NCBI RefSeq assembly: GCF_002419815.1
Contig: NZ_DIGV01000041.1
Span: 1 to 64,000, forward strand
Direction: 5' to 3'
DNA length: 64,000 nt
DNA from: Brevundimonas sp. UBA5713
Lineage (GTDB): Bacteria > Pseudomonadota > Alphaproteobacteria > Caulobacterales > Caulobacteraceae
A program made the position numbers and the translations under genes. The notes beneath the pieces are model-generated. The model was given only the letters and a program-made list of their open reading frames with translations. It was not told the DNA's origin and ran no database searches. Positions within the stretch are counted from its first letter, which is position 1. Each line of letters starts with the position of its first letter. Shown here piece by piece: positions 1 through 8,452 of this stretch.

Positions 1-76
1 ATCCAGTTAACTTGTCAGCACCGATCAGCGGGCTCTTTTTATGGACTGAATCCATTCGCTGATATCGTGATTTGAA

Positions 77-244
77 TCCCTGATACGGTCGATTTATTCC
101 CTGCTCGGCCGTTTTATTTTCCCTGTTAATTTGTAAGGGAAATGAGCTGCCGCACTATCAAAAGCCCCGCTACAGCGGGGTTTTGTCGGTTTGGTGCCAG
201 GCTTCCGCTATCAAAACACAGGCGATATTCCCTGTTATTCCCTG
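77..244. repeat. Cluster of five TCCCTG words
   Basis: TCCCTG occurs on the plus strand at 77, 98, 120, 229 and 239. Four of the five are preceded by AT-rich bases such as TTAT or ATAT, and three read TCCCTGT. The last two are 10 bp apart. Similar ATTCCCTG-rich stretches are known as dispersed debris near integrated elements in alphaproteobacteria; that link is from memory and is only an inference here. Confidence 0.4.
160..184. terminator. Terminator-like hairpin
   Basis: CCCCGC (165-170), loop TACA, GCGGGG (175-180), flanked by A-run on the left and TTTT on the right. It could work in either direction. The gene it serves lies outside the window or has been lost. Confidence 0.55.
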
Positions 245-426
245 TAAACAGGCAAAGGGCGCGCCAAACTCTAGCGCCGCTGCGCAAACGGAGACGGGCG
301 GGAGAATGAGGGGCATAACTGCGCCATCAGCCATCTCTGGAGACGGCAAATAGCCCAGGTGGGCTGCGCAAGTTGCGGTAATGTCGGGGGTATTTGCGGG
401 CGACCCGCATAGCCCGCTTTAGCGGG

Positions 427-870
427 TGAATAGATGGCGGGAAGATATGGATTCGAAGCTGAGATATAGTTTTGGCTGCAAGCCACGGAAATGTCGCGGC
501 TTAAAGTATCCAAAATCTACCTTAGAGATTTTGATAAAGTATATAGCCAGTTTTATTGGAATTATTCATAACTTACTCAGTCTCTGATGTAGATTTTAAG
601 TAAACATGACTAGTGTGTGCTTATTTATGCTTATTAGTTGTTGTTGAATAGATGGCGGGAAGATATGGATTCGAAGCTGAGATATAGTTTTGGCTGCAAG
701 CCGCGGAAATGTCGCAGCTTAAAGTATCCAAAATCTACCTTAGAGATTTTGATAAAGTATATATCCAGTTTAATTGGAAATATTCATAACTTACTCAGTC
801 TCTGATGTAGATTTTAAGTAAACATGACTAGTATGTGCTTATTTATACTTACTAGTTGTTGTTGAATAGA

Positions 871-876
<6 letters not shown>
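427..876. repeat. 218-bp tandem direct repeat abutting tRNA-Ser
   Basis: Two full copies, 427-644 and 645-862, differ at about 8 positions with no indels (about 96% identical). A third partial copy (TGAATAGATGGCGG, 863-876) runs into the 3' end of the tRNA-Ser gene, so the period is exactly 218 bp at both junctions. Each unit starts with the same bases as the tRNA 3' end (CCA on the minus strand), followed by a GGATTCGAA block resembling the T-loop and then decayed sequence. The unit is much more AT-rich than the genes around it and has an AAAATCT/AGATTTT inverted repeat (512-532 in copy one). Seen directly: the repeat. Inferred: repeated insertion or duplication at the tRNA 3' end. Confidence 0.85.
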
Positions 877-960
<84 letters not shown>

Positions 961-1145
961 GTTTGCGGGATGCCGCGAGCATGAAGCAGGCGACGAGGCC
1001 TGAATCAGCGATGGGGTGGTGAATAGCCGCATTTGGTGGGCGGAAGAAAGCGCAAAATGACTAAGATGCGTTAACCAAACCGGAAGTGTCGTCTGGTCAT
1101 AGTGGCGATATGACAGTGGCCGTTTGTACCCCCCGACAACTGCTG

Positions 1146-2396
1146 ATGGCCCGCGATGGCGGGCGTCGGTTTGTGCGCGCCTTGATGGTCACGGCGGGCT
1201 TGCTGACGTTAACGGCTTGCGCCAGTTCCGGGGGCAAGGGCGGGCCGCTGGTGGATATTCCGACGGTTAATGATCCGGCACCGTTCGTTTCGGGGACGAT
1301 GCGCCCCTATACAATCAGAGGGCGCACCTATCGTCCGGTGGAACAGCCGAACTATGACGAGACGGGGATGGCGTCCTGGTATGGTCAGTATCATCACGGC
1401 AAGTCTACTTCGACCGGTGAGCGGTTTGACATGAATGCCCTGACGGCGGCGCACAAAACCTTGCCGCTGCCCAGCATGGTCGAGGTCACCAACCCCGCCA
1501 ATGGACGACGCGTGTTGCTGCGGGTGAATGACCGTGGGCCGTTCGTGGACAATCGCATCATTGACCTGTCGCGTGGCGCGGCAGAGGCATTGGGCCTGTT
1601 GCAACAGGGTGTGGGCGAGGTGAGGGTGCGCTATGCCGGACGGGCACCACGATCCGGTGGCGGCGCGCGCTTGGCCGATGTGGGCACGCGTGGTGCGAGC
1701 CAACCTGCGGCATCGGTTCCTGTGGCACCCGCGCCGCGCTCTTCGACCGAGCGTCCATATAATGAGGTGGTGAGGCAGCCTCCGGCGCAATCCGCGCCGT
1801 CTCGCCCCAGAACCCAGAGCCCGCGCCGAGGCTATGAGGGCGTGCCGACGGTGCGCAATGTGCCGATCCCTGAACAGCCGCTGCCGCCGGTCATGCCGTC
1901 GCGTGATCCACTGCCCGCACCGGTGGTGCCTGCGCCGATTCCGGCACCCGTGCCGGTTCCAGTACCGACCCCGACACCCGCGCCCTATGCCCCGCCGGTT
2001 CAAGAGCCGGTTTCGCCTTATGCAACGCCGGTGCAACCGTTACCGCCGCCTGTACCCGCACCTTCGCCCCAGACCGCGCCAGTATCTCCCTATGCGCCGC
2101 CGGTAGCTCAGCCACAGTCGCAGCCCGTCTATCCGCCTGCGACAGTGCCGGCGCCGACATATCCGGGGACACCGGAGGGCTATCGCGTGCAGGTCAGCGT
2201 GTTCGAGCAGCCCGCCTTTGCCAATGCCGTGGCGCGCCAACTGGGCGGCGGGGCAACTGTGGAAAGTTTCGAGCGAAACGGACGCACGCTTTACCGCGTT
2301 GTGGTCGGCCCCTGGCCCGATCATGCGGCAGCTGAACGCTCGCGTCAGGCCATTATCGCACGAGGTTTTGGCGACGCCCTGTTGATAGCCGATTAA
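1146..2396 (+). CDS. rlpA: RlpA-type septal ring lytic transglycosylase lipoprotein with SPOR domain
   Basis: Acts on glycan strands stripped of peptides at the division septum, anchored in the outer membrane. From the ATG at 1146 the protein starts with a basic n-region and a lipobox ending LTLTAC, so it should be a lipoprotein with Cys25. A double-psi beta-barrel follows (GMASWYG to VRVRYAG), with the conserved NDRGPF segment, then a long proline-rich linker of roughly 170 residues and a C-terminal SPOR domain (YRVQVSVFE to FGDALLIAD) that binds denuded peptidoglycan. The frame is also open from a GTG at 1086 and an ATG at 1110; 1146 is chosen for the signal peptide, without a strong ribosome site. 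tmk follows after 41 bp. Confidence 0.88.
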   Translation: MARDGGRRFVRALMVTAGLLTLTACASSGGKGGPLVDIPTVNDPAPFVSGTMRPYTIRGRTYRPVEQPNYDETGMASWYGQYHHGKSTSTGERFDMNALTAAHKTLPLPSMVEVTNPANGRRVLLRVNDRGPFVDNRIIDLSRGAAEALGLLQQGVGEVRVRYAGRAPRSGGGARLADVGTRGASQPAASVPVAPAPRSSTERPYNEVVRQPPAQSAPSRPRTQSPRRGYEGVPTVRNVPIPEQPLPPVMPSRDPLPAPVVPAPIPAPVPVPVPTPTPAPYAPPVQEPVSPYATPVQPLPPPVPAPSPQTAPVSPYAPPVAQPQSQPVYPPATVPAPTYPGTPEGYRVQVSVFEQPAFANAVARQLGGGATVESFERNGRTLYRVVVGPWPDHAAAERSRQAIIARGFGDALLIAD

Positions 2397-2437
2397 GCGG
2401 GGGTGACTTCCTTTGCGGGCGCCGCCATTGTGCGCCC

Positions 2438-3061
2438 GTGCGAGGCAGATTTATTACATTCGAGGGCGGCGAGGGTGCCGGTAAGACCACACAGGCGCGC
2501 CTGTTGGCAGAGCGCCTGCGTGCGCAAGGCATCGACGTCGTCCAGACCAGAGAGCCGGGCGGATCGCCGGGTGCCGAGGAAATCCGCGCCATTGCGGTGT
2601 CGGGTGATGCAGAGCGGTGGTCGGCGCGTACCGAAACCCTGCTGATGTACGCCTCGCGTTCGGACCACCTTGAACGCAAAATCCTGCCTGCGCTGGAAGA
2701 GGGCAAATGGGTGGTCTGTGACCGCTTTGCCGATTCGAGCCGTGCCTATCAGGGGGCGGGCGGCGGTGCGCCGGACAGCCTGATCGAGGCGCTGGACGAA
2801 CACGTTGTCGGCGACAACCAGCCCAATTTGACCGTTGTGTTCGATATTCCGGTGGAGGTGGGGCTAGAGCGCGCCTTTGGCCGTGGCCTGTTTGAAACGC
2901 GCTTTGAATCCAAGGGGCTGGAGTTCCATCAAAAGCTCCGCGAGGGCTTCCTTGAGGTTGCGGTTCGCCATCCGGAACGCTGTGTGGTTCTGGACGCCAC
3001 GGGCGAGGTAGAAGAGGTTGCCGAGCGGTTGTGGGCCGTGGTGGAGGAGCGGCTGCTTTGA
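2438..3061 (+). CDS. tmk: Thymidylate kinase
   Basis: Phosphorylates dTMP to dTDP for DNA synthesis in the cytoplasm. The 207-residue length is normal. The P-loop GGEGAGKTT is at the N-terminus, the DR motif is in VVCDRFADSS and the LID region is near FGRGLFETR. The start is a GTG at 2438; no in-frame ATG fits. The stop codon overlaps the next start in a TTGA, so holB is translationally coupled. The pairing of tmk with holB is common in proteobacteria. Confidence 0.95.
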   Translation: MRGRFITFEGGEGAGKTTQARLLAERLRAQGIDVVQTREPGGSPGAEEIRAIAVSGDAERWSARTETLLMYASRSDHLERKILPALEEGKWVVCDRFADSSRAYQGAGGGAPDSLIEALDEHVVGDNQPNLTVVFDIPVEVGLERAFGRGLFETRFESKGLEFHQKLREGFLEVAVRHPERCVVLDATGEVEEVAERLWAVVEERLL

Positions 3062-4038
3062 GCGAGCATCCGCGCGACCGTTACGACCTCATTCCCGATT
3101 TAAAGGCGGAAGACGCCTTTCTGGACGCCCTGCAACGCGGACGTCTTCACCACGCCTGGCTCCTGTGCGGGGTCGAGGGTGCGGGCAAGGCGACCTTTGC
3201 CTATCGCGCGGCGCGGCGTCTGCTGGGCGCGGCACCGGACACATCGCGCGGACCTCTTGGGGCGTCGCCTCATGATCCGGTCAGCCGACTGGTAGCGGCA
3301 CAGGCGCATCCTGATTTGCTGGTGCTGGAACGCATTGTCGAAGGCGGCAAAACCAAGAAAGCCATTTCGGTCGATCAGGCGCGCCAGCTGCCGGAGTTCT
3401 TCTCCAAGAGCCCGTCGCAGGCCAAGCACCGCGTGGCCATTATTGATGCGGCTGATGATCTAAACGTCAATTCTGCCAATGCCTTGCTGAAGATTCTTGA
3501 GGAACCACCTGAAAGCGGCGTGCTGTTTTTGGTCACGCATGCGCCGGGTCGCCTGCTGCCGACGATCCGTTCGCGTTGCCGCCGCCTCAGCTTTCCCGTG
3601 TGGACCGAGGCGCGTCTGGCTGAACTAGTCCAGCAGAAGACCCATGTGTCGTGGGATGATGCCGAAAACGCGGCCAGCATGGCCGGTGGCTCACCCGGTG
3701 CAGCGTTGAGCCTTGCGTCCGGTCCTCTGTTTGAAATGGACCAACTGGCTCGCATTATCGTCGAGGCGGGTGGTCTGGATCGCAAGGAGGAGCTCGATCT
3801 GGCGGGTAGTTTCCGTGGTGCCGAAGGCGCGGTGCGCTTCGAGGCGCTGATGGATCGTCTGATCGCGACAGTAAAGCGCCGCGCGGCAGAAAGCGGAGGA
3901 CGCGAAGGCGCGCACTGGGCCGATCTGTGGGGACGCCTGTCGGAATTGCCGGAACGAGCCGCCGGACTAAATATGGATAAGGGCGATGTGCTGCTGGGTG
4001 CACTGGCAGACATCGCGCGGACGAAAGCTTTGTACTGA
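3058..4038 (+). CDS. holB: DNA polymerase III delta' subunit
   Basis: Part of the clamp loader that opens and loads the beta clamp on DNA. It has an AAA+ Walker A GVEGAGKAT near residue 46, an SRC-type arginine motif (IRSRCRRLSF) and the sensor region LLKILEEPPES. The four-Cys zinc module of the E. coli protein is not visible. The frame is open from 3031, but the TTG at 3058 overlaps the tmk stop and gives the usual N-terminus (SEHPRDRYD), so it is preferred. tatD starts 3 bp after its stop. Confidence 0.9.
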   Translation: MSEHPRDRYDLIPDLKAEDAFLDALQRGRLHHAWLLCGVEGAGKATFAYRAARRLLGAAPDTSRGPLGASPHDPVSRLVAAQAHPDLLVLERIVEGGKTKKAISVDQARQLPEFFSKSPSQAKHRVAIIDAADDLNVNSANALLKILEEPPESGVLFLVTHAPGRLLPTIRSRCRRLSFPVWTEARLAELVQQKTHVSWDDAENAASMAGGSPGAALSLASGPLFEMDQLARIIVEAGGLDRKEELDLAGSFRGAEGAVRFEALMDRLIATVKRRAAESGGREGAHWADLWGRLSELPERAAGLNMDKGDVLLGALADIARTKALY

Positions 4039-4041
4039 ACC

Positions 4042-4821
4042 ATGCTGATCGACAGCCACGTCAATCTTCACGCCCCCCAGTTTGACGAAGACCGCGACGA
4101 GGTCATCGCGCGTGCCCGCGAGGCCGGCGTGCAGATGATGGTCGAAATCTCCGACAAGCTTTCGACGTTCGAGGCGACCCACGCCATCGCCATGGGCAAT
4201 CCGGACATCTGGTGCACGGTGGGTGTCCACCCGCACGAGGCCAAGGATTACGACGACCTCACCGCTGACACCCTCATCGAACTGGCCCAGCGCGACCGCG
4301 TGGTCGGCATTGGGGAGTGCGGTCTGGATTTCCACTATGACCTTAGTCCGCGCGAGGTCCAGGCCAAGGTGTTTCGCCAGCACATCATTGCCGCGCGCGA
4401 AACCGGCCTGCCGCTGATCGTGCACACGCGCGAGGCCGATGAGGTCTGCGCCCAGATCCTGAAAGAAGAAATGGCCGTTGGGCCGTTCAAATTTCTGATG
4501 CACTGCTACACCAGCGGTCAGGATCTGGCTGATCTGGCGCATGAACTGGGGGCGTGGTTCTCGGTTTCCGGCATTGCCACGTTCAAGGCCGCCGAGGACG
4601 TGCGCGAGGTGATCCGCACCATGCCTAATGAGCGCATCATCGTCGAAACCGACTGTCCGTATCTGGCACCGATCCCATATCGCGGGCGTCGTAATGAACC
4701 GGCCTTTATCAGCCACGTTCTGTCAAAACTGGCCGAAATCCGAGGCTGGTCGCCGCAGGAGGCGGATCAGCTGACGACCGACGCCTTCTTTGGACTGTTC
4801 CATACCATCCCGAGGCCCTGA
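4042..4821 (+). CDS. tatD: TatD-family metal-dependent deoxyribonuclease
   Basis: Predicted amidohydrolase-fold 3'-5' nuclease. The family landmarks are GECGLDF, VHTREADE, MHCYTSG and ETDCPYLAP. The N-terminal metal motif reads DSHVNLH, that is H6-x-N8 rather than the HxH of the YcfH/YjjV branch; E. coli TatD also has VNL here. The 259-residue length is normal. It follows holB by 3 bp, and its TGA overlaps the next ATG (ATGATGAG region at 4820), so it belongs to the tmk-holB operon. In many alphaproteobacteria metG lies between holB and tatD; here it does not. Confidence 0.9.
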   Translation: MLIDSHVNLHAPQFDEDRDEVIARAREAGVQMMVEISDKLSTFEATHAIAMGNPDIWCTVGVHPHEAKDYDDLTADTLIELAQRDRVVGIGECGLDFHYDLSPREVQAKVFRQHIIAARETGLPLIVHTREADEVCAQILKEEMAVGPFKFLMHCYTSGQDLADLAHELGAWFSVSGIATFKAAEDVREVIRTMPNERIIVETDCPYLAPIPYRGRRNEPAFISHVLSKLAEIRGWSPQEADQLTTDAFFGLFHTIPRP

Positions 4822-5648
4822 TGAGCCAAGCTGCCGAACTGGAAGTCGTCATACTGGGTTCGGGATCGTCGGGCGGCGTGCCGCGCGGCGATGGCAATTG
4901 GGGCGTGTGTGATCCGGCCAATCCGCGCAATCTGCGCACGCGCTGTTCGGCGCTGTTTCGTCGCGTCGGTGCGGATGGCGTTACCAATGTGGTGGTCGAT
5001 ACCTCGCCGGAGTTTCGTCAGCAGATGGTGATGGCGGGCGTGCGCCATCTGGATGCGGTGCTCTATACCCACGACCACGCCGACCAGACCCACGGCATCG
5101 ACGATATCCGCGTCTTCTTCATTCAGGGTCGCCGTCGCATTCCGGTGTGGCTGGATCAGGCGACGCATGACTCGCTGATGGCGCGTTTTGGCTATGTATT
5201 CGAGGCGCAAAACAACTATCCGGCCATTGCCGAGGCGCATCTGATCCCGCCGCATGGGACTCACTGGGAGGTGTCGGGCGAGGGCGGGCCTATTCCGGTC
5301 GTCACGTTCGATCAGGCGCACGGCTACATCCGCTCGGTCGGTTATCGCATGGGCGGCAAGGACGGACAGGGCGGCGTGGTGTATTCGCCGGACGTATCCG
5401 ATCTTGACGAGGCGGCTATAGAGGCCGTGCGCGAGGCCGATCTGTGGATCGTGGATGCCCTGCGCTATCACCCGCACCCCACCCATGCACACGTCGACAA
5501 GGCGCTGGACTGGATCGCACAGTCGGGCGTGAAGCGGGCCGTGCTGACCAATCTTCATATCGATCTGGACTATGAAGACCTGTCATCGCGCCTGCCAGCG
5601 AATGTCGAGGTCGGCTTTGATGGTTGGTCGGCGCGTTTCCCGCTTTAG
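4821..5648 (+). CDS. MBL-fold metallo-hydrolase, PhnP-like
   Basis: A beta-lactamase-fold hydrolase of the PhnP (cyclic phosphodiesterase) group. The metal motif THDHADQTHG gives His84, His86, Asp88 and His91; the N-terminus has the GSGSSGGVPR signature and CDPANPRNLRTR, close to PhnP. Length 275. The start overlaps the tatD stop. No phn genes are nearby, so the real substrate is unknown; in this position (after tatD) it is a standard member of the alphaproteobacterial cluster. Confidence 0.85.
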   Translation: MSQAAELEVVILGSGSSGGVPRGDGNWGVCDPANPRNLRTRCSALFRRVGADGVTNVVVDTSPEFRQQMVMAGVRHLDAVLYTHDHADQTHGIDDIRVFFIQGRRRIPVWLDQATHDSLMARFGYVFEAQNNYPAIAEAHLIPPHGTHWEVSGEGGPIPVVTFDQAHGYIRSVGYRMGGKDGQGGVVYSPDVSDLDEAAIEAVREADLWIVDALRYHPHPTHAHVDKALDWIAQSGVKRAVLTNLHIDLDYEDLSSRLPANVEVGFDGWSARFPL

Positions 5649-5765
5649 TAGGGATACAACTTAGGTTTCCGAAGCGGGCGGCCGACTTTACCCCTTTGAT
5701 GCAAAATGCGACCCCAATGGCACCCGCGATTCCTCCAGAAAGCCCGCGGGATCAGGGAGAACGCA

Positions 5766-6407
5766 ATGACGGGTTTTGTCGCGAGCCTTAAGGCCGAGCA
5801 CCAGCAATCTTGGCGCGCCAGCATCGAGCACCGTTTCGTCGACGAACTGTTGGCAGGCACGGTCTCGGATCAGGTGATGGGCCGCTATCTGGTTCAGGAC
5901 CATCGTTTTGTGGATGCCTTCATCATCCTGATCGGCGCGGCGGTGGCGTCTGCGGATCAGCTGGAAAGCCGCCTGCGTCTGGGCCGCTTCCTCGGCATGG
6001 TGTGCAGCGACGAGAACGACTATTTCCTGCGTTCATTTGCGGCTCTGGGCATTGGCGAAGAGCGCCATGATATCCCCGACACTGCCCCCACCGCGGGATT
6101 CAAAGCCTTGATGAAAGAAGCCGCGGCCACGCGTTCCTATGCCGCCATCATGGCCGTGCTGAACGTGGCCGAGGGGCTTTATCTGGACTGGGCGCAGCGT
6201 CTGGATGGCCCGCTGCCGGAAAACTTCATTCACGCCGAATGGATTACGCTGCACGACAATCCCTTCTTTGTGGATTTCGTGACCTTCCTTCAGGGAGAGC
6301 TGGATCGCGTGGGGCCTGCTGACGAAGCCCTGGCCCGCGATTTCTTCGCGCGGGCTGTCGAGCTGGAGCTGGCCTTTTTTGACTCGGTCTATGAGGGGGA
6401 AGCGTAA
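5766..6407 (+). CDS. TenA-family protein, Cys-less (TenA_E-like)
   Basis: Helical TenA/thiaminase II fold, about 213 residues from the ATG at 5766, which has AGGGAG upstream; the frame is open further up to 5706 without a better start. The position that holds the catalytic Cys in classical TenA lies in VLNVAEGLYLDW, so the Cys is absent and a Glu is nearby. That matches the TenA_E class, thought to act in thiamine-pyrimidine salvage. The stop overlaps the start of the next TenA gene by one base. The exact substrate cannot be read from sequence. Confidence 0.82.
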   Translation: MTGFVASLKAEHQQSWRASIEHRFVDELLAGTVSDQVMGRYLVQDHRFVDAFIILIGAAVASADQLESRLRLGRFLGMVCSDENDYFLRSFAALGIGEERHDIPDTAPTAGFKALMKEAAATRSYAAIMAVLNVAEGLYLDWAQRLDGPLPENFIHAEWITLHDNPFFVDFVTFLQGELDRVGPADEALARDFFARAVELELAFFDSVYEGEA

Positions 6408-7084
6408 TGGATTTCTTCGACCGTCTGAAAGACGCGGCGCACGACGAATGGCAGTCCTATGTCGATCATGAGTTCGTGCGCGGCATGGGCGACGGCACCC
6501 TGCCGGTCGAGGCGTTCAAAGCCTATCTGGTGCAGGACTATCTGTTCCTGATCCACTTTAGCCGGGCTTGGGCGCTGGCGGCCTATAAGGGCCGTACGCT
6601 GGAGGATATCCGCGCGGCCCAGCAAACGATGCAGGGCATTCTCAGCGAAATGGAGCTGCATTTGCGGCTCTGCGAGCGCTGGGGTTTGTCTGCTGCCGAT
6701 GTCGAGGCCACCGAGGAACACCACTCCAACGTCGCCTATACGCGCTATGTCATCGATTGCGGCCTACAGGGAGATTTGCTGGACCTTCACGTCGCCCTGG
6801 CTCCGTGCGTGATTGGCTATGCCGAGATCGGCCAGGCCTTGGCACCTGTTGATCCGACCGCGATGCACAACCACCCTTATAAGGACTGGATCGCCGAATA
6901 TGCGGGCGAGGGGTATCAGGGCGTCGCCGCTGCGGCCCGTGCCAACCTCGACCGGCTGGCGTCGCGCGGTGTGTCGGAAGAGCGGTTCAAAGAGCTGACC
7001 AAAATCTTCGCCATGGCCTCCAAGCTGGAAGCCAACTTCTGGCAGATGGGTCTCGATTTGGGCCGCGATGCCGAGACGGAATAA
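6407..7084 (+). CDS. tenA: TenA-family aminopyrimidine aminohydrolase (thiaminase II)
   Basis: Hydrolyses aminopyrimidine breakdown products of thiamine so that HMP can be reused. The classical catalytic cysteine is present (Cys134 in ALAPCVIGYAE), as are the conserved YLVQDY segment and the EMELHLRLCE region. 225 residues. Its ATG overlaps the upstream TAA by one base (TAATG), so the two TenA paralogs are coupled. A strong terminator follows. No other thi gene is in the window. Confidence 0.88.
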   Translation: MDFFDRLKDAAHDEWQSYVDHEFVRGMGDGTLPVEAFKAYLVQDYLFLIHFSRAWALAAYKGRTLEDIRAAQQTMQGILSEMELHLRLCERWGLSAADVEATEEHHSNVAYTRYVIDCGLQGDLLDLHVALAPCVIGYAEIGQALAPVDPTAMHNHPYKDWIAEYAGEGYQGVAAAARANLDRLASRGVSEERFKELTKIFAMASKLEANFWQMGLDLGRDAETE

Positions 7085-7087
7085 TGG

Positions 7088-7116
7088 AAAGGGCGGGGTG
7101 ATAATCCCGCCCTTTT
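7088..7116. terminator. Bidirectional terminator between tenA and the DUF72 gene
   Basis: AAAGGGCGGG (7088-7097) pairs with CCCGCCCTTT (7106-7115) across an 8-base loop. It lies between two convergent genes and has A/T runs on both sides, so it can end both transcripts. Confidence 0.85.
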
Positions 7117-7117
7117 G

Positions 7118-7867
7118 TCATTTCACTTTGTTGATCAGAGCCATGGCTGCCGCCGGATTGCGCACCTTTGCGCCGGAGATGAAATAGGCGAATACGTCAC
7201 CGCCCCTGGCCCATTCGCGGGTTTTGTCGGCGATAGTATCCAATTCGTCGCTGGTCAGGCCGATGGGTTCGTCGGCGCGGCTGGACATCAGGCGGGCATA
7301 GGTGAAGTCGGCAGTACGCTCATCAATCTCGGGCCAAGTGGGCTCTTCATCATCGACGGCATATACGATGGCGGCGTTGTATTTGCGCGCGAGGTCATAG
7401 AACTCTTCGCAGGCAAAGGTGGGGTTCCGCACCTCAAGCGCGTGGCGCAGTTGCACGCCGTCCTTTTCCTTGGGCAGCAGTTTCAGAAAGCCCTCGAAAT
7501 CGACAGGGTCGAACTTCTTCGTGCCCATAAACTGCCAGTTGATGGGCCCCAGTTTGTCGCCTAGCACCGTCAGGCCCTGCGACAGAAACTTCTCGAAGCT
7601 TTCACCGCCTTCGGACAGCACCTTACGGTTGGTGCAGTAGCGGCTGGCCTTCACCGCAAAGACGAAGTCCTTGGGCGTTTCATCGCGCCATTTGGTCCAG
7701 CTGTCCGGCTTGAACGTGGAATAATAGGTGCCATTGATCTCGATGCTGGTCAGCTTCGATGCGGCATATTCCAGCTCTCGGCGCTGGACCAAGCCGTCCG
7801 GATAGAAGGTGCCGCGCCACGGCTCAAAGGTCCAACCGCCGATGCCGATGTGGGTTTTGCCAGACAT
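7118..7867 (-). CDS. DUF72 family protein (YecE-like)
   Basis: A 249-residue TIM-barrel-like protein of unknown biochemical function. The N-terminus IGIGGWTFEPWRGTFYP and the INGTYYSTFKPDSW segment are diagnostic of DUF72. It is transcribed alone on the minus strand, toward tenA, with the shared terminator at 7088-7116. Members are widespread and sometimes sit near Fe-S or nucleic-acid genes; no such link shows here. Confidence 0.88.
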   Translation of the reverse strand: MSGKTHIGIGGWTFEPWRGTFYPDGLVQRRELEYAASKLTSIEINGTYYSTFKPDSWTKWRDETPKDFVFAVKASRYCTNRKVLSEGGESFEKFLSQGLTVLGDKLGPINWQFMGTKKFDPVDFEGFLKLLPKEKDGVQLRHALEVRNPTFACEEFYDLARKYNAAIVYAVDDEEPTWPEIDERTADFTYARLMSSRADEPIGLTSDELDTIADKTREWARGGDVFAYFISGAKVRNPAAAMALINKVK

Positions 7868-8014
7868 GAAGCCTCCGCCAACTTAAGGGTGCCCCTCTGT
7901 CTAATCCCTCGTGGCGAGGGTTACGAGAGAGGATATCGCGCGTAAACGGCTCCGCTTTGTTAGATCGGAATGATGGGATAGCCTCGATCGGTCGGGTAGA
8001 AAGCGAGACGAGAA

Positions 8015-8390
8015 ATGAAACGCTATTCTGTGCCCGCTGCCGTTTGTCTTGTGTCGATCGTCTGTGCTTGCCCAAGACATTTGGTTTGACGCCGGACGAC
8101 AGGCCCAGATCATGAGCAATGGTCAATTACTGCAGCAGCAGACGGCCCCTGATCAGGATCGTTCTCCTAGAACGCGCGCGCGAGCGAATGATCGGTCATC
8201 CGGTGATAGGGAGGGCGCTCCAAATCCGATGCATTGTATAAGCCAGTCAGAGCGCGACACGCTGCGCCGCGAATATGAACGTCGGATGCGGGCGGATGGT
8301 CGCGCCAGCGCGGACGTATGGTTGCGACAGACGGCTAGCGAAATGGGACAACGAGCTGGACCCACCTATTCCGAGGATGGAAGTTGCTAG
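8015..8390 (+). pseudogene. Small exported protein gene with frameshift in signal peptide
   Basis: The ATG at 8015 encodes a good signal peptide start (MKRYSVPAAVCLVSIVCA) but this frame stops at once after CPRHLV. The mature-looking frame (AQDIWFDAG onward, open from 8049 to 8390) is one base off. Removing a single base near 8069 would join them into VCA|AQDIWFDAG, a normal signal peptidase site. The rest is a polar, Arg- and Gln-rich chain of about 105 residues with no domain I recognise. Either a recent frameshift or a sequence error. A shorter intact start at 8112 (ATG) is possible. Confidence 0.5.
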
Positions 8391-8409
8391 GCGTCTGGGC
8401 TGAATACGA

Positions 8410-8437
8410 AAAAAGCGCCGCAGATGCGGCGCTTTTT
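8410..8437. terminator. Terminator hairpin
   Basis: AAAAAGCGCCGC (8410-8421), loop AGAT, GCGGCGCTTTTT (8426-8437). It is symmetrical and can serve both the plus-strand small gene ending at 8390 and the minus-strand tRNA-Asn at 8453. Confidence 0.85.
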
Positions 8438-8452
8438 GCTTCCGATGAGGAG

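Larger units (their letters stand above)
1..426. other. Non-coding region, probable old integration scar
   Basis: No convincing gene is visible. The stretch holds five TCCCTG words, a terminator-like hairpin at 160-184 and a small CCCGC/GCGGG hairpin at 413-426 just before the 218-bp repeats. It lies on the 3' side of the minus-strand tRNA-Ser gene, the usual side for integrated elements. No integrase remnant is seen in the part available, and the window edge cuts the region. Confidence 0.5.

Noticed and set aside
271..513. 80-residue minus-strand ORF in the tRNA-Ser scar
   Set aside because: It crosses into the 218-bp repeat, has no ribosome site and no recognisable domain; the repeat copy changes its start.
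427..862. Possible CRISPR array from the repeats
   Set aside because: Only two units of 218 bp with no unique spacers between them, and no cas gene.
1..870. Prophage or transposase remnant
   Set aside because: No integrase, capsid or transposase fragment could be read in any frame; only repeats and hairpins support an integration scar.
1070..1085. CtrA-like half site TTAACC upstream of rlpA
   Set aside because: Only one half of the TTAA-N7-TTAA motif is present, so it is not supported.
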